Shown piece by piece: positions 1 through 9,731 of a stretch of DNA of 64,000 nucleotides. The notes beneath the pieces were generated by a model that worked only from the letters and a program-made list of their open reading frames with translations, had not been told where the DNA came from and ran no database searches. Origin of the DNA: Calvatia gigantea. Taxonomy: Eukaryota; Basidiomycota; Agaricomycetes; Agaricales; Lycoperdaceae. The stretch is from assembly GCA_025093985.1 (NCBI GenBank), contig JACAAK010000019.1, positions 275,720 through 339,719 on the forward strand, in the 5' to 3' direction. A program made the position numbers and the translations under genes. Numbering within the stretch: position 1 is the stretch's first letter; each line of letters begins with the position of its first letter.

Positions 1-2675
1 GATATCGGCGGTGGTATCGGTTACAACGAAGGGTGGGAAGGATTTCGGTTAATTTTGAATTGTTGGCATTCGCTGCATCCTTTAACATAATTTCGTACGA
101 AGGTACTCATTCCTGGCCAATATACTTCAGCTTTGGCGAGGCAATAAGTTTCTTGTTCTCCAGGGTGTCCGACCGAAGGGTGGTCGTGGTATCGTTGGAT
201 GACACGTCGGCGGAGTTCCATGTCTTCTGGGATGATGATCTTCCCTTCGAATGTCATAAGATGTCCATGTGGCCTGGGAATCATCCCGTATTTCGGATTT
301 ATTGCTTCTGGTGATTCTGATAGAAGTCGTTTCATGGCTTCCGTGGTGATTTTGTCATATTTCGATGATTTTACGATGTCGTTCTGTAATTCTTGATCAA
401 CTACGGAAATGAATAGTTCGTTGGGTAGTACAGTGATTTCCCTGAGGAATACTTCCTCAGGTAAGACAATAATATTTTCGTTGTCATTGTCATCATCTGG
501 GGTGTGATCTGGTCGACATGAGAGGGCATCGGCGGCAGGTATTTTGGTTCCTGGGACATGTTCAATTGCGAAGTCGAAGTGTGAGAGGAAACCAAGCCAT
601 CGAGCTTGTCTTCTGGAGATATTTTGGGGCTTTCTCCAAAAGGTGAGGTTCTTGTGATCAGTTCATATGGTTACGCGATGTTGGGCTCCTTCTAGGTAAT
701 GTCGCCATTCTTCTAGTGCCGTGATTATGGCAAGGAGTTCCCTGTCGTGTATTTCGTAGTTTCGTTGGGTAGGATTGAATGCTTTGGATAGGAAAGCTAC
801 TGGGTGGTAGTTTCTGTTCATGTCTTGCTGTGATAAGACTGCTCCCAAGGCGTATTTCGAGGCATCGGTTTCGATAAAGAAGGGTTTTGTTTGGTCTGGC
901 ATCAGCAAAACGGGTTTCTTCATGAATTCGGATTTTAGTTGGCTGAAGGCTTCGTTTGCTTTGTGTTCCCATTCGAATTTCTTTGTTTTGGATAGAAGAG
1001 CATTAAGCGGTCGAGAGATGTCGGCATAGCGATGTATGAATTTTCGGTAGAAGTTACAGAATCCCATGAATTTTCTGACATCGCGGGTAGTGCGGGGTAA
1101 AGGCCATTCTTCTATTCCACGGAGTTTGGTGTTGTCCATTTCGATCTTGTCAGGGGAGATTATCATGCCGAGATATTCTAGATGGATTTTATCGAATTCG
1201 CATTTTTCTAGTTTCAGGTATAGATCGTTGTCTTTCAAGATCTGAAGTGCTTCTAGAGTAAGGCAATCCATTTCTTCCTGAGTTTTTGCGTAGATGAGGA
1301 TGTCGTCCATATAGATTATAATTCCTCCTTTATCTAGCATCTTTGCGAATATGGTGTCCATCATCTTTTGGAAGGTGGCTGGGGAGTTGCACATTCCAAA
1401 GAACATAACGTTCGGTTCGTAAAGTCCAATTGGAGTTTTGAATGCGGCTTTCCATTGGTCTCCTTCTCGAATACGGATGTTGTTGTATCCAAGTCGGACG
1501 TCCATTTTCGTGAATAGTTTTGCTCCTTGAAGTTTGTCCATAATTGTTGTTATCATAGGAATAGGGTACGCGTTCTTCTTGGTATGTTTGTTTAGATAAC
1601 GGTAATCTTGGCATGGTCGAAGTTTCCCGTCCTTCTTTCCTACGAAGAAGAAGGATGAGGCCATGGGAGATTCAGATTCTCAGATGTATCCTTTTCGGAG
1701 GTTTTCGTTTATGAATTTCTTGAGTTCTTCGGTTTCAAGGGGTGATAAGGGGTACGTTTTCCCTAGTTCCGGTTTGAAGGTATCCAAGAGTTCGATTTTA
1801 TGGTCGTATGGCCTGGGAGGGGGGAATTGTTCGGATTTCTTCGTGTCGAAGAGTGAAGCGAATTTCTTGTATTTCCTGGGTACCTTTGTATCGGTTTTTG
1901 GGGTTGATTTTTGTGCGAGACTTGTAGCTTGGGTGATCTTCGTATTGATTTCGAGTTCATGTGGAGTTTGAGTGATTTCGTAGAGCTTGTGTTCCAAATG
2001 GAATTCATCGAAATCAATGTTTTCCAAGTAGAGTTTGAGTTCATCGATAGAGAGTTCAGGTTCTTCTGAATGGATGATCGCTTCGAAGACTTTTACAGCA
2101 AGTGGGTCAAAGTCTTCATCTAGGTAGGTGTAACGTTCGGTATCATTCATTTCATGGATGTCTAAGGCGATTTCGTTGATAGTGGTAGGTCCGTTTGTGG
2201 ATTTTACAATTAAGGGTATGATGTTGTCGTTGTTTCGCCATTTGAACTCTTGAGTAGTCCAATTTATGTCTGGGTTCGTTTGTTGTAGCCATGGGTATCC
2301 TAGGATTAGATCTTTGGATCCTATTCCTGAGACGTAGGCTTCGAATTGACATTGTTTTCCATCAATTAAGGCGTTCAATTCAACACTTTCATAGATTGAT
2401 CCATTTTCATTGGAGGTTCCATCCGCATTGGATACTTTGATAGGATGTTTAATAGGGTGTGTTCATAGTCCATAAATGTTTATAAAGTTCGAGGAGATGA
2501 AGTTTCCTTGGGCTCCAGAGTCAATTAGAGCAGTGACTGGGATATTTCGTAAATGGTTCTGATTGAGTTTGATAGGGAGAAAGATTGATGCTTTATTGTC
2601 TGAGGTAGGGAGTTTTATTAGATTGATTTGTGGGTCACCCAGCGATTCCTTTACAGGATCGGGTGACACCTTCAA
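1..2675 (-). pseudogene. pol: pol of gypsy I-1: protease, RT, RNase H, integrase N-terminus (partial)
   Basis: Polyprotein reading leftwards. Aspartic protease motif DSGAQGNFIS lies near 2500-2530; reverse transcriptase spans about 1664-1000 with FFVGKKDGKLR, the TKMDVRLGYNNIRI block and the catalytic IIYMDDILIYA; RNase H follows with FIETDASKYALGAVLSQ and NYEIHDRELLAI; the integrase HHCC finger is at 335-21 (HPSVGHPGEQE ... CSECQQ). Translation is broken by TGA at 2463-2465, 1680-1682 and about 661. The first two coincide with CAA codons in sister copy I-2 (20654, 27827), so the ancestral codon was probably CGA (Arg). The third replaces the expected Trp of the IWTDH motif. The frame opens in -1 relative to gag at 2672-2680. 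Integrase catalytic core is beyond the left edge. Confidence 0.88.
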
Positions 2676-2680
2676 AAATC
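2672..2680 (-). promoter_or_regulatory. candidate -1 ribosomal frameshift site, gag/pol of I-1
   Basis: Gag ends GAT-TTT-TGA; the pol frame continues as TTG-AAG if the Phe tRNA slips back one base on the run of five T. The identical sequence occurs at the same place in copy I-2 (about 20438-20447), and family II carries GAT-TTT-T at its own gag/pol overlap. This is not a classical XXXYYYZ heptamer. Inferred from sequence only. Confidence 0.5.
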
Positions 2681-4747
2681 CCCGAAGGGCTTGAGCGTTG
2701 GATCAGAGATATATGCTTCTCTGAATTCCATTCTTTCGTCCGTTGGGAGTTCTCTGATCATTGCTTGGATATCGAGTGCAGAGATCTTTCGGGTTTGATT
2801 AGGAGCGGCACCGGAGTAATTCCTGGAAGCTTGAGGTTGTGAGGGTTGTGCATAACGGGGTGGTTGCATGAATCTTCTTTGTGGTGGGTGGGGTCGTCTA
2901 GGAGGTGGTTTTTCCTTGGACAGGTTTGGGTCAGGATTTGGACAATTGCTGATAAGGTGTCCAAATTTTCCGCATCCTATGCATTTCCCAGCTTTGTAGC
3001 GAGCGACTTGTTCAGCAGTAAATACTGCGTTTAATTGTAATTCCGGGTCATCCAAGTCATAGCCTTCATGAGTGTAGTCTTGCTCTGGAGGATACAGTTC
3101 TTCGTCTTCGTAAGGTGGTTCGTAGGGGTCTTGAGGTTCTGCCTGTACTTCATGTATGGTTCGTGCAGGTTGGCGATTTGGTTGAAAATGAGTGTGGTAG
3201 GTTGGTTGGAAACAGGGTGGTTGGTAGGGGGTTGGGTTTTGAGGGAAGTTTCTAGGCCACATTGCGTCAGCTTGACGATTGACAGAGTCTCGTCGTACTG
3301 CATTGGTATACCATTCAGCAATGGTTTCGGGTGGTCCTTCTTTTCTAGTCCATACTTCTCTTGCGAGATTAGGATTGAGTCCTCGTTTATATTGTTCAAT
3401 TAATGCTTCATTGTCTTGAATTCCTCCGATAGATGCAAGGCGTTGGAATTCAAGATTAAAGTCTGCTGCAGAGGACTTATTTTGCTTCAATTCGTACCAT
3501 TGTCTTCGTGCAGTGATTTGTTCATCTACTGGAGTGAAGTGTTTCAAGATTTCAATTTCGAATTCTTCGAAGGTAGAGTATCTCCAAGGGATGGGCTTTT
3601 CATGGGCATCGGTAATTCGGCTTTTGTAATATTGTTCAGACCAGGATCCGGCTTTCCCTTCGACCATAAGGCCGAGGACGAATCTGATCTGTCGTTGGTC
3701 ATCCGTAAATGCTCTAGGGTTCATTTCGAGATAGTTTTTGACTAGCATCCACCAGGTTTTAAATCGGGGGTTTGTTCCGTCGAAGTTTGGGGGCTTTTGT
3801 CCGATTTCTTTCGAATTCCCATCGTTTCCTACAAATTGAATGGCTGGAGTACGATGTCTTCGTCGACCTCCTCCTTCTCTTCCAATGGAGAAAGAGGACG
3901 GAGTGAATGAACCATGGCTGGAGTTTTGTGAAGAGGGAGGGGAGGGAGAGGGCGCTTTTCCTTGTCAACCTCTACGGAGAGAATCTTCTCCAGGTGTTCT
4001 TCGTCGTCCAATTCCGAAGATGGGAGTTGTAGCTCCTGATCGGGGTGGTGGTTGGTCGGTTGGTTCATTATTTGTTTCAGTTTGCGTTTGAGTGGAAGTA
4101 GCCATGCCTTCGATTTCTGGATGAATTGGTTCTTGTGATTCAAGATCCGGGATATCTGGGTATTTGAGGGTGTCTGGAGTGTATATAAGATGGGTTCCTT
4201 CTCAATTGAGGATGTCTTGGAAGTCAGATGGATGTTCGGGCAACTGATGGAACGTCTCGTTGTCTTCGTTGTCTTCAAGGACAGATGGTAAGGTGTGGGG
4301 GTTTTCGATTCCGAATTGGGAAGGGGATACGGCTCTGGATGGTGTCTGTGGTGGTGACTCTTGAGATGGACCTTGCTCGGGCGAATCGGGTCGAAAATAG
4401 TTGAATTTGCCACCTTGTGTTGGTTTCGGTGGTTCAGGCTCAGTGGATTTCCTAGTAAGTGCTGGTAATTCTTGTAGTAGTTTCGGTTTTTGTGATCTAG
4501 TGCGTGGGGTATGATAAATCCTTTCTAAGAATGGTGCAGAAGGTCCTTCTGGTTGATGAGTTTGTTTAGGCGGGGGAGTAGTAGGAGACTCGAATGAGTG
4601 TTGGGTTGGTGTATGGAATGATCGTTCTGGGGATGAGGAAGGAGGGTGTAAGGGACATTTCCCTTTTTGCGACGTGGTGAAGAAAGATAGATAGCGGTAG
4701 CCAGGCCCACTCTTCTCAACGCTACTTGGCGGAGGACAGATAAACAA
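2672..4747 (-). pseudogene. gag: gag of gypsy I-1
   Basis: Capsid polyprotein. The N-terminal half (about 4747-3760) is Pro/Ser/Glu-rich; the capsid core starts near 3790 (FKTWWMLVKNYLEMNPRAF) with retrotransposon-gag hallmarks such as FEIEILKHFTP and the AADFNLEFQRLAS block; one CCHC zinc knuckle (CIGCGKFGHLISNC) lies near 2980-2940; the stop is TGA at 2672. One frame runs throughout, interrupted by TGA at 4202-4204 and 3965-3967. At the first, copy I-2 keeps an arginine (SSREGNH), so both look like CGA-to-TGA changes. The start at 4747 is the most upstream ATG in frame; a later start near 4104 is possible. Confidence 0.8.
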
Positions 4748-4882
4748 ATCAGTGGACCCGAAGTTCCACTCTTCTTAACCTTATTACCGGGAAGGCTTCT
4801 CAACGTCAACTGGACGGAGGGATAGTCGGCAGAAGCTGGCCGTAAGAGACTGGAGTCGTATAGAAACGAGAGAAGGGAGGAG

Positions 4883-4892
4883 AGGTTATTCT
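4883..4892 (-). promoter_or_regulatory. self-primer binding site of gypsy I-1
   Basis: Minus strand reads AGAATAACCT, two bases inside the LTR. It is the exact complement of AGGTTATTCT, the predicted first ten bases of the element's own RNA (5138-5129). No TGG typical of a tRNA 3'-end site is present. This matches the Tf1/sushi self-priming layout. Confidence 0.7.
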
Positions 4893-4894
4893 TA

Positions 4895-5522
4895 TGTTAT
4901 GTGCGTTACCTTACTTCGCAACCGGGCCCGGATCATCTCCACTCAGGGAGAGGTTCAACGCTATAGCCCAGGAGTATTAGACAAGTCTCAATGACTTCTG
5001 TGCAGGCTTCGGATCGCTCCCTCGAGTAGAAGCTCGTGCTTGCCTGAGAAGTCCGAGTTAAGTGTCACTGCAGTCCCCAAGGTTGTTAGCCTTGTAGCAG
5101 ACGAGCGAAGATAAGGAAGCTTGTTACTAGAATAACCTGAAGTAATACAAAGTACTACTTAAGGTTTATATACTAGCTACGAATAGGCGATGAGAGATTA
5201 CGTAGTAAGTAGATATGAGTCAATGCGAACTACTACGGGTTAATTGGTAATCTAAGGAATCATAGGGATAGGCGAGATGAATACAGAAGAACGAGTATGA
5301 GTCATAAGAAGATAGAGTCAGGTAAGGAGAAATACGATGATGGGAAAAGATGAGGATGAAACAGGAACATGATTCAGAATGAATCATAAGAAGCAAAGGT
5401 AGAAGTACATGTGATAAATAAATAAAGAATGGACCGGGGTATACAAGAAGAAGAATGGAAAGTCCGTACGGAAGGTTAATACGTTGATGCGGAGAGTCCG
5501 GGGGTGTGGTAAGTTCGTAACA
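4895..5522 (-). repeat. 5' LTR of gypsy I-1 (628 bp)
   Basis: Bounded by TGTTATGTGC at 4895 and TTCGTAACA ending 5522, an inverted TGTTA/TAACA pair typical of LTR termini. On the minus strand it contains a TATATAAA box at 5171-5164. About 33 nt downstream the predicted transcript would start AGGTTATTCT (5138-5129). Gag begins on the inner side and sister-copy I-2 sequence on the outer side. Confidence 0.8.
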
Positions 5523-6914
5523 CCAGAACCCCCTGAGCCATCTCAAAGTGGCAAATATGACTATTTTCAACCCAATTCACCTGAACAAGGCCCACCTCAG
5601 GAATTGCCACCACAAATACTGTCCAGAGCCATATCCCCTTCCCAATTTGGAATTGAAAACCCCCAACCCTTACCAGCAATCCTTGAAGACAACTCTGATG
5701 ATGAAACATTCCATCAGTTGCCTAAACATCCAGACAAAGTATCAGACTTCTCCAGTAGAGAAGGAAATCACCTTTTATATACTCCAGACACCCTCAAATA
5801 CCCAGACATCCCTAGTTTCAAATCCTAAGAACCAGTACATCCAGAAACCAAAATGATGGCTACTTCAACTCTAACTCAAACTCAAACAAGTACTCAGCCA
5901 CCCCCAGATCAACCACCTTCCAGAACATCAACCCTAATATTTGGAATTGGAACATGAAGACCTCCCAGCAGAAGGTCTCCCAGTAGAGGTTAAAGAGGCA
6001 GAGCACCCTCTCCCTTCTCTTCCTTATCACAAAGTCCCAGCAATGCTCCATCCACTCCATTCTCTTTTTTGCTTGGAGGAGGAGGCTGACAAAGACATTG
6101 AACTTCTACAATTCAGTTTGTAGAGAATGATGGAAACTCAAAAGAAATCAGACAAAAACCACTGAACTTCGATGGAGTAATGCCAAGATTCAAAACTTGG
6201 TGGATACTAGTCAAGAACTACTTTGAAATGAACCCCAGAGCCTTTACAGATGACCAACAACAGATCAGATTTGTCCTAGACCTTATAGTCAAAGAAAAAG
6301 CCAGATCTTGGTCCAAACAATATTACACTAGTTGAATCACCAATGCTCAAGAAAAACTGGTACCATAGAGATACTCCACCTTCAAGGAGTTCAAAGTGGA
6401 AATCCTGAAGCACTTCACTCCAGTAGACAAACAAATTACTGCACAACAACAATGGAATGATTTAAGGCAGAACAAATCAACTGCAGCAGACTTCAATCTC
6501 AAATTCCAACATCTTGCTTCAATTACAGGGATCCAGGATAACAAGGTGTTAATCAAACAATATAAACATGGACTTATACCTTCTCTTGCCTAAGAAATAT
6601 GGACAAGAAAAGAAGAACTACCCAAAACTATTGAAGAATGGTATACAGATGCAGTACGATGTAATTCTGTTAATTACCAAGTGGATGCAATGTGGCCACA
6701 AAACTACCCTCAAAATCCAAACCCTTACCAGCTGCCATGATTCCCCCAACAAACCTACCAACCCTGCTTTCAACCAAACAACCAACCCTGATGAACTATT
6801 CATGAAATACAAACTGAATTGCAAGACTACTACAAACTACTATATGAAGATGAGGACCAATATTATCCTGAACAGGAACAGGATAACCCCTCTAATATTC
6901 ATGATCCAGATGAT
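5523..6914 (+). pseudogene. gag: Gypsy I-2, piece 1: gag (5' part)
   Basis: Plus-strand sister of I-1 gag. It starts abruptly in the acidic N-terminal region (PEPPEPSQSGKYDYF matches EPEPPKPTQGGKFNYF of I-1), continues through FKTWWILVKNYFEMNPRAF near 6190-6230 and the AADFNLKFQHLAS block near 6490-6530, and stops at 6914, where element B begins. It is heavily decayed, with stops replacing arginine, glutamine and tryptophan codons and frameshifts, and is more degraded than I-1. Gag continues at 20068 after the B insertion. Confidence 0.85.
6910..6914. repeat. Target site duplication ATGAT of element B (left)
   Basis: ATGAT precedes the LTR at 6915 and recurs at 20068-20072 after the other LTR. 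Removing B and one copy rejoins gag of I-2 in register with I-1 (aspartate-rich block followed by PELQLNAVF). Confidence 0.95.
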
Positions 6915-7222
6915 TGTTACAACCTTAGTCAGGTGGAACCTCAGGTTGCAACTTAGGCTAAGACTTGAGGGTGAGTAAGGGAAGAGGAACTAGAGGTGGT
7001 TAAGCATACTGAATACAGGAGGATATATGTATGCTTAAATATATGAGGGTCATCCAGTTGAATGAATGGAGCTGCTATGTGAAACATCCAACAACAATGG
7101 TGTAGTAGTGTATGAGTCAATACTTGGAGATTGTTGAGACTAAGATAGATAAAACAAACATGCAATGGGTATGGAACAGAGATGAGTACAGTGATGCAAT
7201 GGAGACAGTGAAATCCACAACA
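6915..7222 (-). repeat. 3' LTR of element B (308 bp)
   Basis: TGTTACAACC at 6915 to CCACAACA at 7222. Near-identical to 19760-20067. On the minus strand it contains the TATTTAAG box and the ATGCTTAACCA-type start segment. A purine tract (GGGGGA on the minus strand, 7225-7231) adjoins it internally. Confidence 0.93.
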
Positions 7223-7240
7223 TTATCCCCCAATTAGGCT

Positions 7241-8229
7241 TCATGCCTTAGGAGGCTTGTCAAAGTCACCATGGACCATGGCTGCAGTGAGAGCTTTCTT
7301 GGTGGTGCCAATGAGGTACCTTCCACTGTTGGATTGTGTGAAGAAGATGGGCAAATGGCTTCAGCTGTCTTAGCAGATAGGGACTAGGACACCTTTGTAG
7401 GGAAACTCAGTGATGGTGGAGTTCTCCCAGTAGTTCTTGACTATTGAGCTCCAATAGTGTGGGTCACACTCTTGACTGGGTAGTACAGAGTAGTAGTGGG
7501 CAGGTGGCTGAAAAACTGAGACTATTTGTGGCAGGGTGATGGTCTTGATGAAGCATCATAGGGTGTTAACTTCTTCTTACATTGAGACTGTGGTTTTTTC
7601 ATCCATGAGGGTACTGGCTCAGACATTAGAGGTGGATGGGGGTCTGACAGTGTTGCATAGCTCCTTGAGGGTGTTGTGAATTCTGTTGATGAGCTCTTTG
7701 GTGCTGGAGTCATCTGGGGTGATGTTCCTGCTGAGCAGGTTTGAGGCAATGTCTCCTAATTCTAGAAAGATCTCAGCAATGTCAATGCCTTTGAATACTT
7801 CGATGGTGAGGTCAATTCTGCTGTGTAGGCTGTTGATGTGGGCTTGTCTGGTTGGGGTGAGTGAGGATTGACTGAGCATATAAAAGATGGTGGAGATGTG
7901 TTGGCTAGTTGATGCCAAGGCATTCTCAAACCCAGTGTACATGTTAGCAAAGGTAATACATGCAGTGGAGAGTGTGATGAGGCAATTGGTGTTCAGTCTC
8001 TGATTTTGGATGGTGATCATGGCCAGCTCTTCATTGGTGGCATTGTTGATGTTCTTGAGTAGGTCTTTGAGGAGCCCCTAGGCTGGGGATAGGGTTGTGG
8101 CCATATTGAAACAAGTGCCACTTGGAGAGGGGGCTTTATTGTTTCCTGAGGGGGGTAAGGGTACAGACAAAATTCTGGTGGGGTTGGGATATACAAGGAA
8201 GGAGATAGTGATACAACTGGATTGGAAGG
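7241..8229 (-). pseudogene. ORF3 of element B, main part
   Basis: Third ORF downstream of pol, homologous to the intact 328-residue ORF3 of D (25828-26814). The start codon and first four codons lie across the C insertion at 14590-14579 (ATG CCT GCC TTC), so C landed at about codon 5. Recognisable blocks: TACITFANMYTGFENA near 7930, DIAEIFLELGDIA near 7770, then a decayed C-terminal part ending with GFDKPP-like sequence and TGA at 7243-7241. Several in-frame stops. No known domain; no signal peptide or membrane segment, so not an envelope gene in any recognisable form. Confidence 0.75.
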
Positions 8230-8536
8230 TGTTGTGAACATTCGTCTATTTTCATGTCAGCTCTGCACTTATCTGCATTCCCCCTTGTCATGTACCTGTT
8301 TCAGTTATTCCTGTCTGTGCGATCTCTGAGTCCTGACTCATAACTACTATGCCATAGTCATCAGATGTTTCATGTAGTTATCTCCATCCATTCAACTGGA
8401 TGCTCCCTTCCATATTTAAGCATACATACATACTCCTGTATTCGGTATGCTTAACCACCTGGTTCTTTCCCCTTACTCGCCCTCAAGACTTGGCCTAAGT
8501 AGCAACCTGAGGTCTTATCAGACTAAGGTCGTAACA
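8230..8536 (+). repeat. 5' LTR of element C (307 bp), with promoter
   Basis: TGTTGTGAAC at 8230 to GTCGTAACA at 8536. Contains a TATTTAAG box at 8413-8420. Thirty-four nt after the box's first base, ATGCTTAACCA (8447-8457) is the predicted RNA 5' end. Matches the 3' LTR at 14272-14578. Confidence 0.93.
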
Positions 8537-8538
8537 TT

Positions 8539-8549
8539 TGGTTAAGCGT
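8539..8549 (+). promoter_or_regulatory. self-primer binding site of element C
   Basis: TGGTTAAGCGT begins two bases after the LTR. It pairs over 11 nt (one G-U wobble) with ATGCTTAACCA at 8447-8457 inside the same LTR. The site is therefore better explained by the element's own RNA end than by a tRNA. Confidence 0.75.
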
Positions 8550-8615
8550 CCCCACCTCACCTTGCAAGGAGTAGGCTGAAATAGGCCTGAACAAAAGCAA
8601 CCCAGGAGCTAGTAT

Positions 8616-9731
8616 ATGAGCTCAAACCCAGACGAATACAGAGAACCAAACCTCAAAGTCACTGATGACAAATCAGAAACATCAGACGAAGAAGAAACAG
8701 GGAACCCCGAAGTACCTGAAGAAATACACAACGAACCTGGAGCAAACCCAGCAGAAGAAGAAGTGTTATCAGAACTTCTAAATAAACTCGACCTAGCAGA
8801 GGAAGAGATAGCACACCAGGAGAAATCAGATGAATCAAGTTCAGATGAAACAGAATCAGAAACTGACTCCAATATGACCGATAATGCAGTAGTGTCTGCA
8901 GCAACGCCCAGTGGGAAAGGCCTAGTGCCAGACCCGGGATTTTTCGACAGCACCCGCACCAAGTTCGATGACTGGTGGAGGGTAATGATGCTCTTCATGA
9001 AATTCAACAAGATAGTTTCAGCAGACGACAAAGCCATAGCAGTTTTAGCCAGATTGTAAGGAGGAACCGCAGGAGCATATGCGGCTATGAGAGCACCAGC
9101 CATCCTAGAATCTGAAGATTCAGTGGACTGGAAGGTCTTCTCTGAAGAATTTAGAAGAACCTTCTCAGACGACGCCTCAAACAGCAAGGCTGAATGGCAA
9201 ATTGAGAAATTCAAACAAGGGAACCGAAACACTGCCAACTACTTGATCGAATTCAAGGTGCTAAAAAGCAAGGCCAAGACCGACAGCAAACACGCTATGT
9301 TCCTACTCAGAAAGAATGCCCGACAAGACATCATACACATGATCACAGGCTATCCACCCTCAGCTAGGCCAGACACATATGCAGAATGGAAAGAAGCCAT
9401 ATTGTCCATTGGACAAGGATACAAGGCATCCGAATACTGAGGAGACAGGAAAACGAACACTGGCACTACTTATGGGGGAATGGGTGAGCCCATGGAGATA
9501 GGAAGCAGACGTCATGTCTTCAACGACAAAGGAGAACCCAAGTGCTACAACTGTGGCATTTTTGGCCACATTGCCAAGGATTGCAAAAAACCCAAGGGGC
9601 TAATATGCTACAACTGTGGAAAAAAGGGGCACATAGCCAAAGCCTGCACTGCACCAAAGAAGATCCAAGTCCGGGGAGTGGAAGAGGTCGCCAACGAAGA
9701 AGGGAAGGATTTTTCCAAAGACTCCGAGTAG
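8616..9731 (+). pseudogene. gag: gag of element C
   Basis: Starts MSSNPDEYREPNLKV. A Glu/Ser-rich N-terminus is followed by the capsid core (DSTRTKFDDWWRVMMLFMKFN; AEWQIEKFKQGNRNTANYL), then two CCHC knuckles ([14 protein letters not shown] near 9543 and [14 protein letters not shown] near 9609), ending TAG at 9729-9731. Stops: TAA at 9057 (ARL-stop-GGT; D has a lysine codon there) and TGA at 9438 (SEY-stop-GD; D has CGA Arg). Alignment to D indicates about 370 residues when intact. The product would form the particle and bind element RNA. Confidence 0.88.
9708..9716 (+). promoter_or_regulatory. candidate -1 frameshift site, gag/pol of C
   Basis: GAT-TTT-TCC in the gag frame, seven codons before the gag stop. 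Slipping one base back on TTT gives the open pol frame (TTC CAA AGA CTC CGA). Conserved in D (22262), F (minus, 50072) and B (minus, 18552, longer T run). Confidence 0.5.

Larger units (their letters stand above)
1..5522 (-). mobile_element. Ty3/gypsy element I-1 (family I), cut by window edge
   Basis: Minus-strand gypsy retrotransposon reading 5' LTR (4895-5522), leader, gag (from about 4747), pol (protease, reverse transcriptase, RNase H, integrase zinc finger) down to base 1. The integrase core and 3' LTR lie outside the window. Its right end abuts base 5523, where the plus-strand copy I-2 of the same family starts in mid-gag, so I-1 appears to have inserted into I-2; the second half of that target site is off-window and cannot be checked. 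Several in-frame TGA codons make the copy non-autonomous. Confidence 0.9.

Noticed and set aside
3829..4413. Second long open frame overlapping gag of I-1, also open in I-2 (5548-5856)
   Set aside because: Looked like dual coding or a frameshift, but the other frame continues through the entire gag region with only CGA-to-TGA stops and keeps the acidic composition and alignment with I-2. The overlapping frame is a by-product.
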